From the NCBI RefSeq assembly GCF_001426245.1, contig NZ_LMCM01000007.1:310001-374000 (forward strand): a stretch of DNA of 64,000 nucleotides, given 5' to 3'. The stretch is from Phycicoccus sp. Root101. Lineage in GTDB: Bacteria > Actinomycetota > Actinomycetes > Actinomycetales > Dermatophilaceae. The notes under the pieces are model-generated. The model was given only the letters and a program-made list of their open reading frames with translations, was not told the DNA's origin and did not search any database. Below are positions 42,490-52,578 of this stretch, in pieces. The number at the start of each line of letters is the position of its first letter. Position 1 is the stretch's first letter. The translations under genes and the position numbers were made by a program.

Positions 42490-44109
42490 GTGAGCGAGGC
42501 CGATCTGGACTTTGCTCAGATCTGGCAGAACACCATCGCCTCCCTCGACGCCGACGGTCTGCCCGTCCGCGAACGCGCGTTCCTCGCACTGGCCCGGCTC
42601 TCGGGCCTGCTCGACGGGACCGCCCTGGTCAAGGTGCCGAACGACTACACCAAGGACGTCGTCGAGCAGCGGGTCCGCGACGCGGTGACCCGTGCGCTGT
42701 CCTCCCAGCTCGGCACGCAGGTGCAGCTCGCGGTCACCGTCGACCCCTCGCTCGACGAGGACCACTACGTCGAGGACACCGTCGGGTTGCCCGACCAGCG
42801 TGGTGAGCAGCGCGGCGGTACCGCCCCCTACGGCGGGTACGGCGAGGCCCCGGCGAACTTCCGCGACGCGGGATACGGCGAGAGCCCGCGGGAGGTCGGC
42901 CACCTCGAGAACAACGGCTGGGCCCCGAGCCAGCGTGAGCCGCAGCACCAGCCCGCGCACCGGGTCGACCCCGACGAGCGGCCGGACCCCTCGGGCGAGC
43001 AGGCCGCCCAGGCCCCCGGACCGGCTCCCGCGCAGCGGCGTCCCCGCGACGAGGTCCCGAGCATCACCGACGAGTCGGCGACCCGGCTCAACCCCAAGTA
43101 CACCTTCGACACCTTCGTCATCGGGGCAAGCAACCGGTTCGCCCACGCGGCAGCGGTCGCCGTCGCCGAGGCGCCGGCCAAGGCGTACAACCCGCTGTTC
43201 GTCTACGGCGAGTCCGGGCTGGGCAAGACCCACCTGCTGCACGCGATCGGGCACTACGCGCGCAACCTCTACCCGCACGTAAAGGTGCGCTACGTGAACT
43301 CCGAGGAGTTCACCAACGACTTCATCAACAGCATCCGCGACGACAAGGCGAGCAACTTCCAGCGCCGCTACCGCGACGTCGACGTGCTGCTCATCGACGA
43401 CATCCAGTTCCTGCAGGGCAAGGTGCAGACGCAGGAGGAGTTCTTCCACACCTTCAACACCCTGCACAACGCCAACAAGCAGGTCGTCATCACCAGCGAC
43501 CTGCCCCCCAAGCTGCTGAGCGGCTTCGAGGAGCGGATGCGCAGCCGGTTCGAGTGGGGCCTGCTCACCGACGTCCAGCCGCCCGACCTCGAGACCCGCA
43601 TCGCCATCCTGCGCAAGAAGGCCATCCAGGAGCGGATGAGCGCCCCCGACGAGGTGCTCGAGTTCATCGCGAGCCGGATCTCGACGAACATCCGCGAGCT
43701 CGAGGGCGCCCTGATCCGCGTCACCGCGTTCGCCAGCCTCAACCGGCAGAGCGTCGACATGGGCCTGGCCGAGATCGTGCTCAAGGACCTCATCCCCAAC
43801 GAGCAGGGGTCGCAGATCACGAGCGCGACGATCATGGCCCAGACAGCAGCCTACTTCGGGCTCACCATCGAGGACCTGTGCGGAACGTCCCGCTCGCGGG
43901 TGCTCGTGACGGCCCGCCAGATCGCGATGTACCTCTGCCGCGAGCTGACGGACCTGTCCCTGCCGAAGATCGGCCAGCAGTTCGGCGGCCGCGACCACAC
44001 CACGGTCATGCACGCCGACAAGAAGATCCGCCAGCTCATGGCCGAACGCCGGGCGATCTACAACCAGGTCACCGAGCTGACCAACCGGATCAAGCAGCAG
44101 TCTCGCTGA
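42490..44109 (+). CDS. dnaA: Chromosomal replication initiator DnaA
   Basis: A 539-residue initiator. Domain I ([12 protein letters not shown]) is followed by a long Pro/Gln/Arg-rich domain II (about 95-195), the AAA+ domain III with Walker A ([17 protein letters not shown] near 240) and Walker B ([10 protein letters not shown] near 299), and DNA-binding domain IV with the signature [18 protein letters not shown] near 500. GTG 42490 matches the family N-terminus; upstream in-frame starts would add a segment overlapping the DnaA boxes. The 3' end overlaps the oppositely transcribed reductase gene by 20 bases. Confidence 0.97.
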   Translation: MSEADLDFAQIWQNTIASLDADGLPVRERAFLALARLSGLLDGTALVKVPNDYTKDVVEQRVRDAVTRALSSQLGTQVQLAVTVDPSLDEDHYVEDTVGLPDQRGEQRGGTAPYGGYGEAPANFRDAGYGESPREVGHLENNGWAPSQREPQHQPAHRVDPDERPDPSGEQAAQAPGPAPAQRRPRDEVPSITDESATRLNPKYTFDTFVIGASNRFAHAAAVAVAEAPAKAYNPLFVYGESGLGKTHLLHAIGHYARNLYPHVKVRYVNSEEFTNDFINSIRDDKASNFQRRYRDVDVLLIDDIQFLQGKVQTQEEFFHTFNTLHNANKQVVITSDLPPKLLSGFEERMRSRFEWGLLTDVQPPDLETRIAILRKKAIQERMSAPDEVLEFIASRISTNIRELEGALIRVTAFASLNRQSVDMGLAEIVLKDLIPNEQGSQITSATIMAQTAAYFGLTIEDLCGTSRSRVLVTARQIAMYLCRELTDLSLPKIGQQFGGRDHTTVMHADKKIRQLMAERRAIYNQVTELTNRIKQQSR

Positions 44110-45076
44110 TCCCGTTCCCGGCGGCGCCGGGAACAGCAGCAGGGTCCTGCACGAAGGCCACCGTGTCGGCGAGGGTCTGCTCCCACGGCGTGGGCGCCAT
44201 ACCGAAGACGCGCTCGGTCTCGGAGGAGTCGAGCACGAACGGGCGGTCGAACTGGTGCCGGGTCTCGGCCAGCTCGCGCAGGAACGGCACCACGAGCCCC
44301 ATCCCCTTCACCACGGGAGCCGGTATGGCGCGCACGGCCGGCGTCCTGCGCCCCACCAGGGCCGCGACCTCACCTGCGACCTGACGCATCGAGCGGGCCG
44401 GTGCGCTGGGGACGTGCCACGCCCGTCCCCAGGCCCGGTCGTCCTGGGCGAGCAGCGCGGCGAGCCGGCCGGTGTCACGGACGTCGGTCCAGGTGTGGGC
44501 TGCGTCGGGGTCACCCACGAGCAGCCACACCGGCCGTCGACGGACCACCGGGGTGACGACCAGCTCCTGGAGCATGCTCATCCGCCCGCCGATGCCCGGC
44601 CCGGTGTAGTCGCAGGCCCGCAGCTCGGTGACGCGGACCCGGCCCGCGGCCTGGGCGGCGAGGGCGTCCTCCCACATCCGCACGCGCAGCGCACCCTTGT
44701 GCCCGTTGGGCACGAGCGGGGTCTGCTCGGTCATCGGCCCGTCGACCCGGCCGTAGCCGTAGAGGTTCCCGACGATGACCAGCCCGGCACCCGTGCGCTC
44801 GGCCGCGCTGAGCAGGGACGCCGCCAGCGGGGGCCAGTCGCGGTCCCACGTCGAGTAGTCCGGCGGGTTGAGGGCGTTGACCAGGGCATCCGCCCCGCGG
44901 GTCAGCTCGGTGACCCGGTCAGCATCCGTCGCGTCGGCGGCGACCGGCTCGACCCCGTGGAGGTGTGCACCCCGCCCGGACCGCGACACCAGCCTCACCT
45001 CGTGCCCTGCCGCCACCAGCTCACGGGCCGTGTTCTGCCCGACCGCCCCTGCCCCCATCACCACGTACCTCGCCAT
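44090..45076 (-). CDS. NAD(P)-dependent epimerase/dehydratase-like reductase
   Basis: A 328-residue extended-SDR or NmrA-type protein. It opens with a Rossmann dinucleotide site ([19 protein letters not shown]) and contains [28 protein letters not shown] and [16 protein letters not shown]; the usual YxxxK pair is not clear. ATG 45076 has AAGGAG 9 bases upstream. It is divergent from a TetR gene with paired operators between them, so it is probably that regulator's target. It sits between dnaA and dnaN, an unusual place for an accessory gene. Possible roles are detoxification of an aldehyde or quinone or sugar-nucleotide reduction; the substrate is unknown. Confidence 0.8.
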   Translation of the reverse strand: MARYVVMGAGAVGQNTARELVAAGHEVRLVSRSGRGAHLHGVEPVAADATDADRVTELTRGADALVNALNPPDYSTWDRDWPPLAASLLSAAERTGAGLVIVGNLYGYGRVDGPMTEQTPLVPNGHKGALRVRMWEDALAAQAAGRVRVTELRACDYTGPGIGGRMSMLQELVVTPVVRRRPVWLLVGDPDAAHTWTDVRDTGRLAALLAQDDRAWGRAWHVPSAPARSMRQVAGEVAALVGRRTPAVRAIPAPVVKGMGLVVPFLRELAETRHQFDRPFVLDSSETERVFGMAPTPWEQTLADTVAFVQDPAAVPGAAGNGISETAA

Positions 45077-45098
45077 GACCACCAGCTCCTTGATCCTC

Positions 45099-45174
45099 AA
45101 ATGTGAGCACTGCTCTCTGTTTCTCGAAGTAGACACCCGGGAACGGCGCCCCGTCAAGAGCACTGCTCACATTC
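45099..45174. promoter_or_regulatory. Paired TetR operators
   Basis: GAGCACTGCTC occurs at 45105-45115 and again at 45158-45168. Each is a dyad (GAGCA-C-TGCTC). The flanking AATGTGAGCA and TGCTCACATT also form a larger inverted repeat. They lie between the divergent reductase and TetR genes. A further TGCTCAC half-site follows at about 45183. Confidence 0.7.
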
Positions 45175-45209
45175 GTGACACCTGCTCACTGAACTGGCAG
45201 GATGGGCAG

Positions 45210-45950
45210 GTGCCCACCGATGACGCCACCCGCACCGGGTCCGCCCCCATGGGGATCCGTGCCCGCAACCGCGCCGCGATGGAGGAGGAGATCCTCGAAG
45301 CCGGCCGACGCCACCTCGCCCGGGACGGCGCGGCCGCCCTGTCGCTGCGGGCCGTCGCGCGGGACCTGGGCATGGTGTCCTCGGCGCTCTACCGGTACGT
45401 CGCCAACCGGGACGACCTGCTCACGCTGCTCATCGTCGCCGCGTACACCTCGCTCGGCGACGCGGTCGAAGAGGCGCACGGCGCCATACCGGACGACGAC
45501 CTCGGCGGACGCTGGGACGCGATCGCGCACGGCCTGCGCACCTGGGCACTGGCCCACCCGCACGAGTACGCCCTCGTGTACGGCTCGCCGGTGCCGGACT
45601 ACGACGCCCCCTCGGAGCGCACGACCGAACCCGGCACCCGGGTGCAGCTGCTCCTCGTCCGGCTGCTCGCGGACGCCACCCGATCCGGGCAGCTGGCGAC
45701 GGGCGAGGACGGAGGGGAGGCCACGGACCTGGCCGAACGAGCAGTCGGAACCATGGTGCGCAGCGAGTTCTTCGAGGGCAGCGGGGTCGACGCGCGCACG
45801 CTCGTGACCGGCCTCGCCGCCTGGTCCCTGGTCATGGGAACGCTGTCGACCGAGCTGTTCGAGCAGCTCGGGGCGGACACGGTCACCGACAAGGACGCCT
45901 ACTTCGCCTCGATGGTGACGATCGCGCGCCGTCTCGTCCTGTCGTCCTGA
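45210..45950 (+). CDS. TetR/AcrR-family transcriptional regulator
   Basis: A 246-residue repressor. The N-terminal HTH spans roughly residues 20-65 (EEEILEAGRRHLARDGAAAL, RAVARDLGMVSSALYRYVANRDDLL). The C-terminal ligand domain is TetR_C-like with no recognisable ligand motif. GTG 45210 follows a CAGGAT -10-like element by 6 bases, suggesting a leaderless message; ATG 45249 is the alternative. It probably represses itself and the divergent reductase gene through the two operators between them. Confidence 0.88.
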   Translation: MPTDDATRTGSAPMGIRARNRAAMEEEILEAGRRHLARDGAAALSLRAVARDLGMVSSALYRYVANRDDLLTLLIVAAYTSLGDAVEEAHGAIPDDDLGGRWDAIAHGLRTWALAHPHEYALVYGSPVPDYDAPSERTTEPGTRVQLLLVRLLADATRSGQLATGEDGGEATDLAERAVGTMVRSEFFEGSGVDARTLVTGLAAWSLVMGTLSTELFEQLGADTVTDKDAYFASMVTIARRLVLSS

Positions 45951-45968
45951 ACCCCCGTCATCCACGGC

Positions 45969-46425
45969 TTGTCCTCAGGCTGTCCCCAGTTGTCCACAGC
46001 ACTCTCCACAGCTGTGCGTGCTCGTTCATCCTCCCGACACGTGACGCCACCCGGCAGTGCCGGAGCACGGGCCCGCCGCCCTTGAGCACGGGAAAGCAGA
46101 CAATCCCGGCCAAGTCCCCGTGGTCCACACCTGTGGACAAGTCTGTGGGTATGTGTGGCGGCCCCCTGTCTCTCATCCGTTCGGCTGATCCTTCTGCACA
46201 CCGGTGGACAACCTGTGGACAACCGGTGCACGACACACCGCGGAGCTGGGGACAGCCCGGGAGTGTCGTGTGGAGACGCTGTGGGCGCGGGATCGGCCTC
46301 CACAGCCCGGACCCATCGGTCCGGCGCGGCGTCCACGCGGTGTGCACAGGGGATCGGCCCCCTGACCTGCGCCGACGCGCCCCGTCCACAGAGTGCACAC
46401 CCCCTACAACGATGACGAGATCCCT
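45969..46425. other. Replication origin (oriC) DnaA-box cluster
   Basis: This stretch of the 649-base tetR-dnaN gap is full of DnaA boxes. Perfect TTGTCCACA (either strand) occurs at 45990-45998, 46132-46140 and 46214-46222. One-mismatch versions occur at 45969-45977 (TTGTCCTCA), 46121-46129 (TGGTCCACA) and 46203-46211, with further weaker TCCACA words around 46003, 46300 and 46384. Both orientations are present, as in other actinobacterial origins lying between dnaA and dnaN. No obvious AT-rich unwinding region is seen; 46400-46560 is the least GC-rich part. Small frames across it are not genes. Confidence 0.85.
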
Positions 46426-46506
46426 CAACTCAGAGATCCAGCCCCGAGTACCAATCCTGCCCCCGACCTCGTGCAGATCACACGAAAGGCGAATCCTCCA
46501 TCCGGG

Positions 46507-46535
46507 TTGGCCGACCGCAGCGCGAGCACTAGGGT
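46507..46535 (+). promoter_or_regulatory. Candidate dnaN promoter
   Basis: TTGGCC (46507-46512) and TAGGGT (46530-46535) are separated by 17 bases. The leader to dnaN would be about 60 bases. Confidence 0.5.
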
Positions 46536-46599
46536 CAGTGCGCAATCACATTCGTGGTGTTTAGGCGGCGGGGCCGCACGTGAAGGGCAGGTAGCGACG

Positions 46600-47733
46600 G
46601 TGAAGTTCCGGGTCGAACGTGAGGTCCTCGCCGACGCCGTGACCTGGGTGGCCCGAGGGCTCCCCGCCCGTCCCCCGGTCCCGGTCCTGGCCGGGGTCCT
46701 CCTCGAGGCGAACGACGAGGGCACCCTCACGTTGTCGGCCTTCGACTACGAGGTCTCCGCCAAGATCACCGTCGCCGCGGACGTCGCGGAGAGCGGCACC
46801 GTCCTCGTGCTGGGCCGGTTGCTCGCCGACATCTCGCGCAACCTGCCGACCAAGCCGGTCGACGTCGCCACCGAGGGCAACAAGGTCGCGGTGACCTGCG
46901 GTTCGTCGCGCTTCAGCCTGATGCAGATGCCGGCCGACGACTACCCGACCCTGCCCACCTCCCCCACCGCCAGCGGCCACATCGACGGCAAGGTCTTCAC
47001 CGAGGCCGTCGGCCAGGTCGCCATCGCTGCCGACCGCGGCGACACGCTGCCGATCCTCACCGGCGTCCGCGTCGAGATCGACGGCGACAAGATGACGCTG
47101 CTCGCCACCGACCGCTACCGGTTGGCCATGCGTGAGCTGACCTGGAACCCCGAGGCCACCGACGCCCAGCACCTCGCGCTGGTGCCGGCCCGCACGCTGT
47201 CCGAGACGGCCAAGGCGCTCGGTGCCTCCGGCTCGATCGAGGTGGCGCTCGGTTCGTCCGCCGGGGGCGACGGGCTGGTGGGCTTCGAGGCCGGCCAGCG
47301 CCGGACGACCACCCGCCTGCTGGACGGCGAGTACCCCAAGGTGACGTCGATCTTCCCCTCCAGCGTCGACACCGAGGCGGTCATCAAGACCTCCGACCTC
47401 GTCGAGGCCGTCAAGCGCGTGGCCCTGGTCGCCGAGCGCAACACCCCCGTCCGGCTGCGGTTCACCGACGGCCAGGTCGCCATCGAGGCCGGCACCGGTG
47501 ACGACGCCCAGGCCTCCGAGGCGGTCGAGTCGACGCTGACCGGTCCCGAGATCGAGATCGCGTTCAACCCGCAGTTCCTGCTCGACGGCCTCGGCGCCGT
47601 CGGCACCGAGTTCTCCCGGTTGTCGTTCACCCAGCCGTCGCGCCCGGCGGTGCTCTCGGGCCAGGACGAGCTGGACGGCGAGGCCGACACGTCGTACCGG
47701 TACGTCCTCATGCCCGTCCGCTTCGCGAGCTGA
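46600..47733 (+). CDS. dnaN: DNA polymerase III beta sliding clamp
   Basis: A 377-residue clamp that tethers polymerase III and other partners to DNA. The family N-terminus KFRVEREVLADAVTWVARGLPARPPVPVLAG is followed by LLATDRYRLAMRELTW, FEAGQRRTTTRLLDGEYPKV, and the C-terminal YRYVLMPVR that completes the domain-III pocket. GTG 46600 is chosen; an upstream in-frame ATG would run through the origin region. It is downstream of oriC and upstream of gnd. Confidence 0.97.
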   Translation: MKFRVEREVLADAVTWVARGLPARPPVPVLAGVLLEANDEGTLTLSAFDYEVSAKITVAADVAESGTVLVLGRLLADISRNLPTKPVDVATEGNKVAVTCGSSRFSLMQMPADDYPTLPTSPTASGHIDGKVFTEAVGQVAIAADRGDTLPILTGVRVEIDGDKMTLLATDRYRLAMRELTWNPEATDAQHLALVPARTLSETAKALGASGSIEVALGSSAGGDGLVGFEAGQRRTTTRLLDGEYPKVTSIFPSSVDTEAVIKTSDLVEAVKRVALVAERNTPVRLRFTDGQVAIEAGTGDDAQASEAVESTLTGPEIEIAFNPQFLLDGLGAVGTEFSRLSFTQPSRPAVLSGQDELDGEADTSYRYVLMPVRFAS

Positions 47734-47759
47734 GCTCACCCGGGCGTAGCCTGACCTAC

Positions 47760-47784
47760 GCGCACGGCGCGGTATGCCGTGCGC
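47760..47784 (+). terminator. Stem-loop after dnaN
   Basis: GCGCACGGC and GCCGTGCGC form a perfect 9-bp stem around GCGGTAT, 27 bases after the dnaN stop. There is no T-run, so it may only pause transcription before gnd. Confidence 0.45.
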
Positions 47785-47835
47785 CACGGAGGTCCTCCCT
47801 CGCGGACCCCGCCCCCACACGAAAGGCGTCGTCAC

Positions 47836-48915
47836 ATGCAGCTCGGTCTGATCGGCCTCGGCAAGATGGGCGGCAACATGCGCGAGCGCATCCGCCGCGC
47901 GGGCCACGAGGTGGTCGGCTTCGACCACAACCCTGCTGTCTCCGACGTGAAGACGCTGGCGGCCCTGGTCAAGAAGCTCGACGCCCCCCGCACCGTGTGG
48001 GTGATGGTCCCGGCCGGCGAGCCGACCAGGGAGACCGTCGTCAAGCTCGGTGACCTGCTCGACAAGGGCGACATGGTCATCGACGGTGGCAACAGCCGCT
48101 TCACCGACGACTTCGAGAACGAGAAGCTGCTCAAGTCCAAGGGCATCGGCTACGTCGACTGCGGTGTCAGTGGTGGCATCTGGGGCCTGGAGAACGGCTA
48201 CGGCCTCATGGTCGGCGGCACCGCGGCCAACGTGAAGAAGGCCATGCCGATCTTCGACGCGCTGCGCCCCGAGGGCCCGCGCGAAGAGGGCTTCGTCCAC
48301 GCCGGCAAGGTCGGCGCCGGGCACTACACGAAGATGGTCCACAACGGCATCGAGTACGGCCTGATGGCCGCCTATGCCGAGGGCTACGAGCTGCTCGAGG
48401 CCAAGGACATCGTCACCGACGTCCCCGGTGCCTTCAAGGCCTGGACCCGCGGGACGGTCGTCCGCTCCTGGCTGCTCGACCTGCTCGTCGACGCGCTGGA
48501 GAAGAACCCGCACCTCGAGGACGTCTCCGGGTACACCGTCGACTCGGGCGAGGGTCGCTGGACCGTCGAGGAGGCCATCGCCAACTCGGTGCCCATGCCC
48601 GTCATCTCGGCGTCGTTGTTCTCGCGGTTCGCCTCGCGCCAGCAGGAGTCGCCGACGATGCAGGCCGTCGCCGCGCTGCGTGGCGGGTTCGGTGGCCACC
48701 AGGTCATGTCCGTCGCCGAGGGCGAGAAGCTGCGCGCCGACGGTGCTCCCAAGCACGAGAAGGCCGTCGCCGCCAAGGCTGCCGCCCACGAGAAGCCCAC
48801 CAAGAGCGCGGCCAAGGCTGCTGCCAAGGGCCGCAAGGCCGCGGCCGCGGGCCCGTCGTCCGGCACCGGCGCGACCAGCCCGACCCGCAAGCGCGCAGCG
48901 AAGAAGTCGAGCTGA
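47836..48915 (+). CDS. gnd: 6-phosphogluconate dehydrogenase with Lys/Ala-rich tail
   Basis: A 359-residue NAD(P)-dependent oxidative decarboxylase converting 6-phosphogluconate to ribulose 5-phosphate. [21 protein letters not shown] (shown in part) is the dinucleotide site, [18 protein letters not shown] is the substrate region, and [18 protein letters not shown] holds the catalytic Lys and substrate contacts. The short GntZ/YqeC type ends near residue 295 (FGGHQV); here about 60 more residues rich in Lys, Ala, Pro and Ser follow, including [17 protein letters not shown], a histone-tail-like composition. ATG 47836 has GAAAGG upstream. The gene's place between dnaN and recF is typical of many Actinobacteria. 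Confidence 0.93.
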   Translation: MQLGLIGLGKMGGNMRERIRRAGHEVVGFDHNPAVSDVKTLAALVKKLDAPRTVWVMVPAGEPTRETVVKLGDLLDKGDMVIDGGNSRFTDDFENEKLLKSKGIGYVDCGVSGGIWGLENGYGLMVGGTAANVKKAMPIFDALRPEGPREEGFVHAGKVGAGHYTKMVHNGIEYGLMAAYAEGYELLEAKDIVTDVPGAFKAWTRGTVVRSWLLDLLVDALEKNPHLEDVSGYTVDSGEGRWTVEEAIANSVPMPVISASLFSRFASRQQESPTMQAVAALRGGFGGHQVMSVAEGEKLRADGAPKHEKAVAAKAAAHEKPTKSAAKAAAKGRKAAAAGPSSGTGATSPTRKRAAKKSS

Positions 48916-48985
48916 CCCACCCCCGGGGTATGGCGCCTGTCGGCGGACCCGTCCGCCCGTCCGTCGAGCACCTGATCGGTCGATC

Positions 48986-50185
48986 GTGCACGTCCGCCAC
49001 CTGACCGTCTCCGACTTCCGCAGCTACGTCACGGCCGAGCTGCCGCTCGAGCCCGGGGTGACGACGCTGGTCGGCCTCAACGGCCAGGGCAAGACGAACC
49101 TGGTCGAGGCGATCGGCTACCTCGCGACCCTGTCGAGCCACCGGGTGGCGACCGACCAGCCGCTCGTGCGGTTCGGGGCGGAGCAGGCCGTCATCCGGGG
49201 TGCCGTCGTGCGGGACGGTCGGGAGACCATGGTCGAGCTCGAGCTCAACCCGGGGCGAGCCAACCGGGCCCGCCTCGGCCGCTCCCCGGCAGGGCGGCCG
49301 CGCGACGTGCTCGGCACCCTGCGGACCGTGCTCTTCGCGCCGGAGGACCTGGCCCTGGTCAAGGGCGACCCGAGCGAGCGGCGCAAGTTCCTCGACGACC
49401 TGCTCGTGGCCCGGCAGCCACGCTGGGCCAGCGTCCGCGCCGACTACGACAAGATCCTCAAGCAGCGCAACGCCCTGCTGAAGTCGGCCGCCCCGGTGCT
49501 GCGCCGAGGACAGCGTCGGCCGCCGCCGCGGCCCACCGACGAACCCGTCGAGGACGCGCGCGCCTCGGCGCTGCACACCCTCGACATCTGGAACGAGCAC
49601 CTCGCAACCGTCGGGTCGCAGCTGCTGTACGCCCGGCTGCGCCTGCTGCGCGACCTCGGCCCCTACCTCACGAAGGCCTACGACGAGGTGAGCGCCGGCC
49701 AGTCCGACGCCCGCGTCTCCTACAAGAGCTCCCTGCGGGAGGCCGCCTCCGCGTCCCTCGCGGCGGGCGAGGTGCCCGAGATCGACCAGCTCCGCACCGA
49801 GATCCTCGAGACCCTGGGCGAGCTGCGTGAGCGCGAGGTCGAACGCGGCATGTCCCTGGCCGGCCCGCACCGGGACGACCTGGTCCTGTCCCTCGGCGAG
49901 CTCCCCGCCAAGGGCTACGCCAGCCACGGCGAGAGCTGGTCGTTCGCGCTGGGACTGAAGCTGGCGGCATACCAGCTGCTGCGGCACGACCTCGGCGACG
50001 ACCCGGTCCTCATCCTCGACGACGTGTTCGCCGAGCTGGACTCCGGCCGCCGCGAGCGGCTGGCCGCGATGGTGGCCGACTGCGAGCAGGTGCTCATCAC
50101 CGCGGCCGTGGACGCCGACGTGCCGAGCACGTTGACCGGCCGGACGTATGCCGTGAGGCTGGGTGAGGTGAGCCTGCGTGAGTGA
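48986..50185 (+). CDS. recF: DNA replication/repair protein RecF
   Basis: A 399-residue SMC-like ATPase that loads RecA at gapped [15 protein letters not shown] is the family N-terminus, Walker A is [17 protein letters not shown] near residue 31, the signature-like region is [16 protein letters not shown] and Walker B is [13 protein letters not shown] near 345. A typical [24 protein letters not shown] is also present. GTG 48986 is the first start giving the known N-terminus; the longer frame would overlap gnd. The stop overlaps the dciA start by 8 bases. Confidence 0.96.
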   Translation: MHVRHLTVSDFRSYVTAELPLEPGVTTLVGLNGQGKTNLVEAIGYLATLSSHRVATDQPLVRFGAEQAVIRGAVVRDGRETMVELELNPGRANRARLGRSPAGRPRDVLGTLRTVLFAPEDLALVKGDPSERRKFLDDLLVARQPRWASVRADYDKILKQRNALLKSAAPVLRRGQRRPPPRPTDEPVEDARASALHTLDIWNEHLATVGSQLLYARLRLLRDLGPYLTKAYDEVSAGQSDARVSYKSSLREAASASLAAGEVPEIDQLRTEILETLGELREREVERGMSLAGPHRDDLVLSLGELPAKGYASHGESWSFALGLKLAAYQLLRHDLGDDPVLILDDVFAELDSGRRERLAAMVADCEQVLITAAVDADVPSTLTGRTYAVRLGEVSLRE

Positions 50186-50810
50186 GGACCCCGGCGAGGA
50201 CCTCCCCGAGCCCCTGCTGCAGACCTCGGCCGCAGGCGACACGGACGCGGCTCCGTCAGAGCCTGCCCAGCCCGGCCTGCCCACCGAGCCCAGCGAGCCC
50301 ACAGCTTCCGGTGAGGCGGCGGGGTCGGTCGAGGACGCGGCGAGTGCCGCCCTCCAGCGCGCGCGGGCAGCCGCCCGGGACAAGGGACTTCGGCCGGGGC
50401 TCAAGCCGATGCGCCGACGCCAGCCCGGGGTCCCCAGCAGGACGCCGCGCGACGGTCGCGACCCCCTGCTGCTCGGCGACCAGATGGACCGGCTGCTGTC
50501 CGACCGCGGCTGGAAGGTCGACGTCGCGGTGGGTTCGGTCATGGGCCGGTGGCCGCAGATCGTCGGGGAGGAGGTCGCCCAGCACTGCGTGCCCGTGACG
50601 TTCGAGCTGGGGGTGCTCACCGTCCGGGCCGACTCCACCGCCTGGACGACGCAGCTCAAGCTGCTCGAGTCGGCGATCATGGGCCGGCTCGAGGGGGAGG
50701 TCGGCAAGGGCACGGTCGCGGCGCTGAAGATCGTCGGTCCGAGCGCACCCTCGTGGTCCAAGGGTCCCCGGCGCAGCACCGGGCCCGGGCCCCGCGACAC
50801 CTATGGCTGA
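50178..50810 (+). CDS. dciA: DUF721/DciA-family helicase-associated protein
   Basis: A 210-residue protein of the DUF721 family (Rv0004 in Mycobacterium). DciA proteins act as loaders or regulators of the replicative helicase DnaB in bacteria lacking DnaC/DnaI. The first 75 residues are a variable acidic segment; the conserved part has [39 protein letters not shown] and [22 protein letters not shown] 50178 overlaps recF. The link to dnaA, dnaN and recF fits a replication role. Confidence 0.88.
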   Translation: MSEDPGEDLPEPLLQTSAAGDTDAAPSEPAQPGLPTEPSEPTASGEAAGSVEDAASAALQRARAAARDKGLRPGLKPMRRRQPGVPSRTPRDGRDPLLLGDQMDRLLSDRGWKVDVAVGSVMGRWPQIVGEEVAQHCVPVTFELGVLTVRADSTAWTTQLKLLESAIMGRLEGEVGKGTVAALKIVGPSAPSWSKGPRRSTGPGPRDTYG

Positions 50811-50844
50811 GGCCGCCGGGCAGGTCGCCCGGGCCGTGCCTGCC

Positions 50845-50850
50845 TAGGAT
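50845..50850 (+). promoter_or_regulatory. -10 element for leaderless thioesterase transcript
   Basis: TAGGAT lies exactly 6 bases before ATG 50857, with no ribosome site. This matches the NUDIX gene layout. Confidence 0.5.
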
Positions 50851-50856
50851 CGAGCC

Positions 50857-51345
50857 ATGACGGCCGCCGCTGACCGCACTGCCACCGACGGCTCGGGATC
50901 GAGGCCGGACCCGCGCTCCCTGACCCGGGCGCACTTCGACCACGTGGTCGCGGCGACGACCCGGTGGTCCGACAACGACATGTACGGCCACCTCAACAAC
51001 GCCGTCCACTACGAGCTGTTCGACTCCGCCATCAACGGCTGGCTGATCGCGGGTGCCCGGATCGACGTGATGGCGCTGCCCGAGCTCGGGGTCGTCGCCG
51101 AGTCCGGCTGCCGGTACTTCCGTGAGCTGGAGTACCCCCGACCCCTCGATGTCGGCGTGCGGGTCGAGCGGATGGGGCGCAGCAGCATCACCTACGCCCT
51201 GGGCCTGTTCGACGCCGGGTCGGACGAGCTGGCAGCCCTGGGGCACTGGGTCCACGTGTACATCGACCGCACGACCCGCTCGAGCGTCCCCATCCCGGCC
51301 GTGGTGCGCGACCTGCTCGACGACGCAGTCCTGGCGCGGGCGTGA
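50857..51345 (+). CDS. Hot-dog fold acyl-CoA thioesterase (4HBT-like)
   Basis: A 162-residue single-domain protein with the 4HBT signature TRWSDNDMYGHLNNAVHYELFDSAIN near residues 35-60 (shown in part) and a central beta/alpha hot-dog pattern. The Asp and His in DNDMYGH fit the catalytic region of YbgC/4HBT-type enzymes. It should hydrolyse an acyl-CoA in the cytoplasm; chain type is unknown. The stop overlaps the GTG of the alcohol dehydrogenase gene by 4 bases (GTGA), so the two form a small operon. Confidence 0.88.
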   Translation: MTAAADRTATDGSGSRPDPRSLTRAHFDHVVAATTRWSDNDMYGHLNNAVHYELFDSAINGWLIAGARIDVMALPELGVVAESGCRYFRELEYPRPLDVGVRVERMGRSSITYALGLFDAGSDELAALGHWVHVYIDRTTRSSVPIPAVVRDLLDDAVLARA

Positions 51346-52445
51346 GGATCACCGGTGCGGTCCTCGAGGAGGTCGGCCGGGCCGGCCCCTGGGCGCAGAC
51401 CCGGCCCCTGACGGTCGGAGAGCTCGACCTCGACGGACCGGGCCCGGGCGAGGTGCTGGTGCGGATGGAGGCCGCGGGGGTCTGCCACTCCGACCTGTCC
51501 GTCGTCGACGGCAACCGGTCCCGCCCCGTCCCGATGCTGCTCGGTCACGAGGGGGCGGGACGAGTCGTCACGGTCGGGGCCGGTGTGGACGACCTGGTCG
51601 TGGGGCAGCGCGTGGTCATGACGTTCCTGCCCCGGTGCGGGGCGTGCCCGGGGTGCGCGACCGGTGGCCGGATGCCGTGCGGTCCCGGTTCGGTGAGCAA
51701 CGGCACCGGTGAGCTGCTGGGTGGCGGGCGTCGCCTCTCGCGCGACGGCGCCCCGGTGCACCACCACCTCGGGGTCTCCGCGTTCGCCACCCACGCCGTC
51801 GTCGACACCCGCTCCGTGGTGCCGGTCGAGGACGACGTCCCGCCCGACGTCGCCGCGGTGCTGGGCTGCGCCGTGCTCACCGGCGGGGGTGCGCTGCTCA
51901 ACGCCGCGCCCCCCGAGCCCGGGCAGTCCGTCCTCGTGGTCGGCCTGGGCGGGGTCGGTATGGCGGCCCTGCTCACCGCCGTGGCCCTCGGCGCCGGCGA
52001 GGTCATCGCCGTCGACGGGGTCGCGGCCAAGCGCGCCCAGGCCCTCGACCTGGGGGCGACCCGCGTGCTCGACCCGGCGGAGCTGGGGGCAGGAGACGTC
52101 CGCGGCGACGTGGTGGTGGAGGCAGCCGGGAACGCGAGGGCGTTCGAGGCGGCGCTGGCTGCGACCTCCCCGGGGGGCCGCACCGTCACCGTGGGGCTGC
52201 CCCACCCCGACGCCCGGGCCAGCATCTCGCCGCTGCAGCTCGTCGCCGAGGCCCGGACCGTCATCGGCAGCTACCTGGGCTCGGCCGTCCCCCGCCGCGA
52301 CATCCCGGTGTTCGCCCAGTGGTGGCGCGAGGGACGGCTGCCCGTGGAAGCGCTCGTCTCCTCGACCATCGAGCTGGACCAGGTGAACGAGGCGATGGAC
52401 GAGCTTGCGGCGGCACGCGCCGTACGGCAGGTCATCCGGTTCTGA
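51342..52445 (+). CDS. Zinc-dependent alcohol dehydrogenase
   Basis: A 367-residue medium-chain dehydrogenase. Catalytic zinc ligands are GVCHSDLS near residue 45 and GHEGAG near 68, and four structural-zinc Cys lie in CGACPGCATGGRMPC near 95-110. The cofactor site is VVGLGGVGMAALLTAVALGA near 200, followed by an acidic residue at the end of the second strand (IAVDG) favouring NAD. It probably oxidises an alcohol or aldehyde in a pathway shared with the thioesterase upstream. The substrate is unknown. Confidence 0.88.
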   Translation: MRITGAVLEEVGRAGPWAQTRPLTVGELDLDGPGPGEVLVRMEAAGVCHSDLSVVDGNRSRPVPMLLGHEGAGRVVTVGAGVDDLVVGQRVVMTFLPRCGACPGCATGGRMPCGPGSVSNGTGELLGGGRRLSRDGAPVHHHLGVSAFATHAVVDTRSVVPVEDDVPPDVAAVLGCAVLTGGGALLNAAPPEPGQSVLVVGLGGVGMAALLTAVALGAGEVIAVDGVAAKRAQALDLGATRVLDPAELGAGDVRGDVVVEAAGNARAFEAALAATSPGGRTVTVGLPHPDARASISPLQLVAEARTVIGSYLGSAVPRRDIPVFAQWWREGRLPVEALVSSTIELDQVNEAMDELAAARAVRQVIRF

Positions 52446-52578
52446 ACCGGCACGGCGGTTCGGCGTGTGTCAGCACGACGACACCCGCTCCGTCTGCCGG
52501 GCCACGGAGCGGCCAGCCGTTCGGGGCGAGGGTGGAGCCACCCGGAAGCGCCGGGGCCCGGACACCCAGGAGATCGTG

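Noticed and set aside
42199..44013. 604-codon minus-strand frame over dnaA
   Set aside because: Antisense to dnaA and through its promoter region; no family match seen.
45958..46564. Frames of 160-195 codons on both strands between tetR and dnaN
   Set aside because: They run through DnaA boxes of the origin and lack protein-like sequence or ribosome sites.
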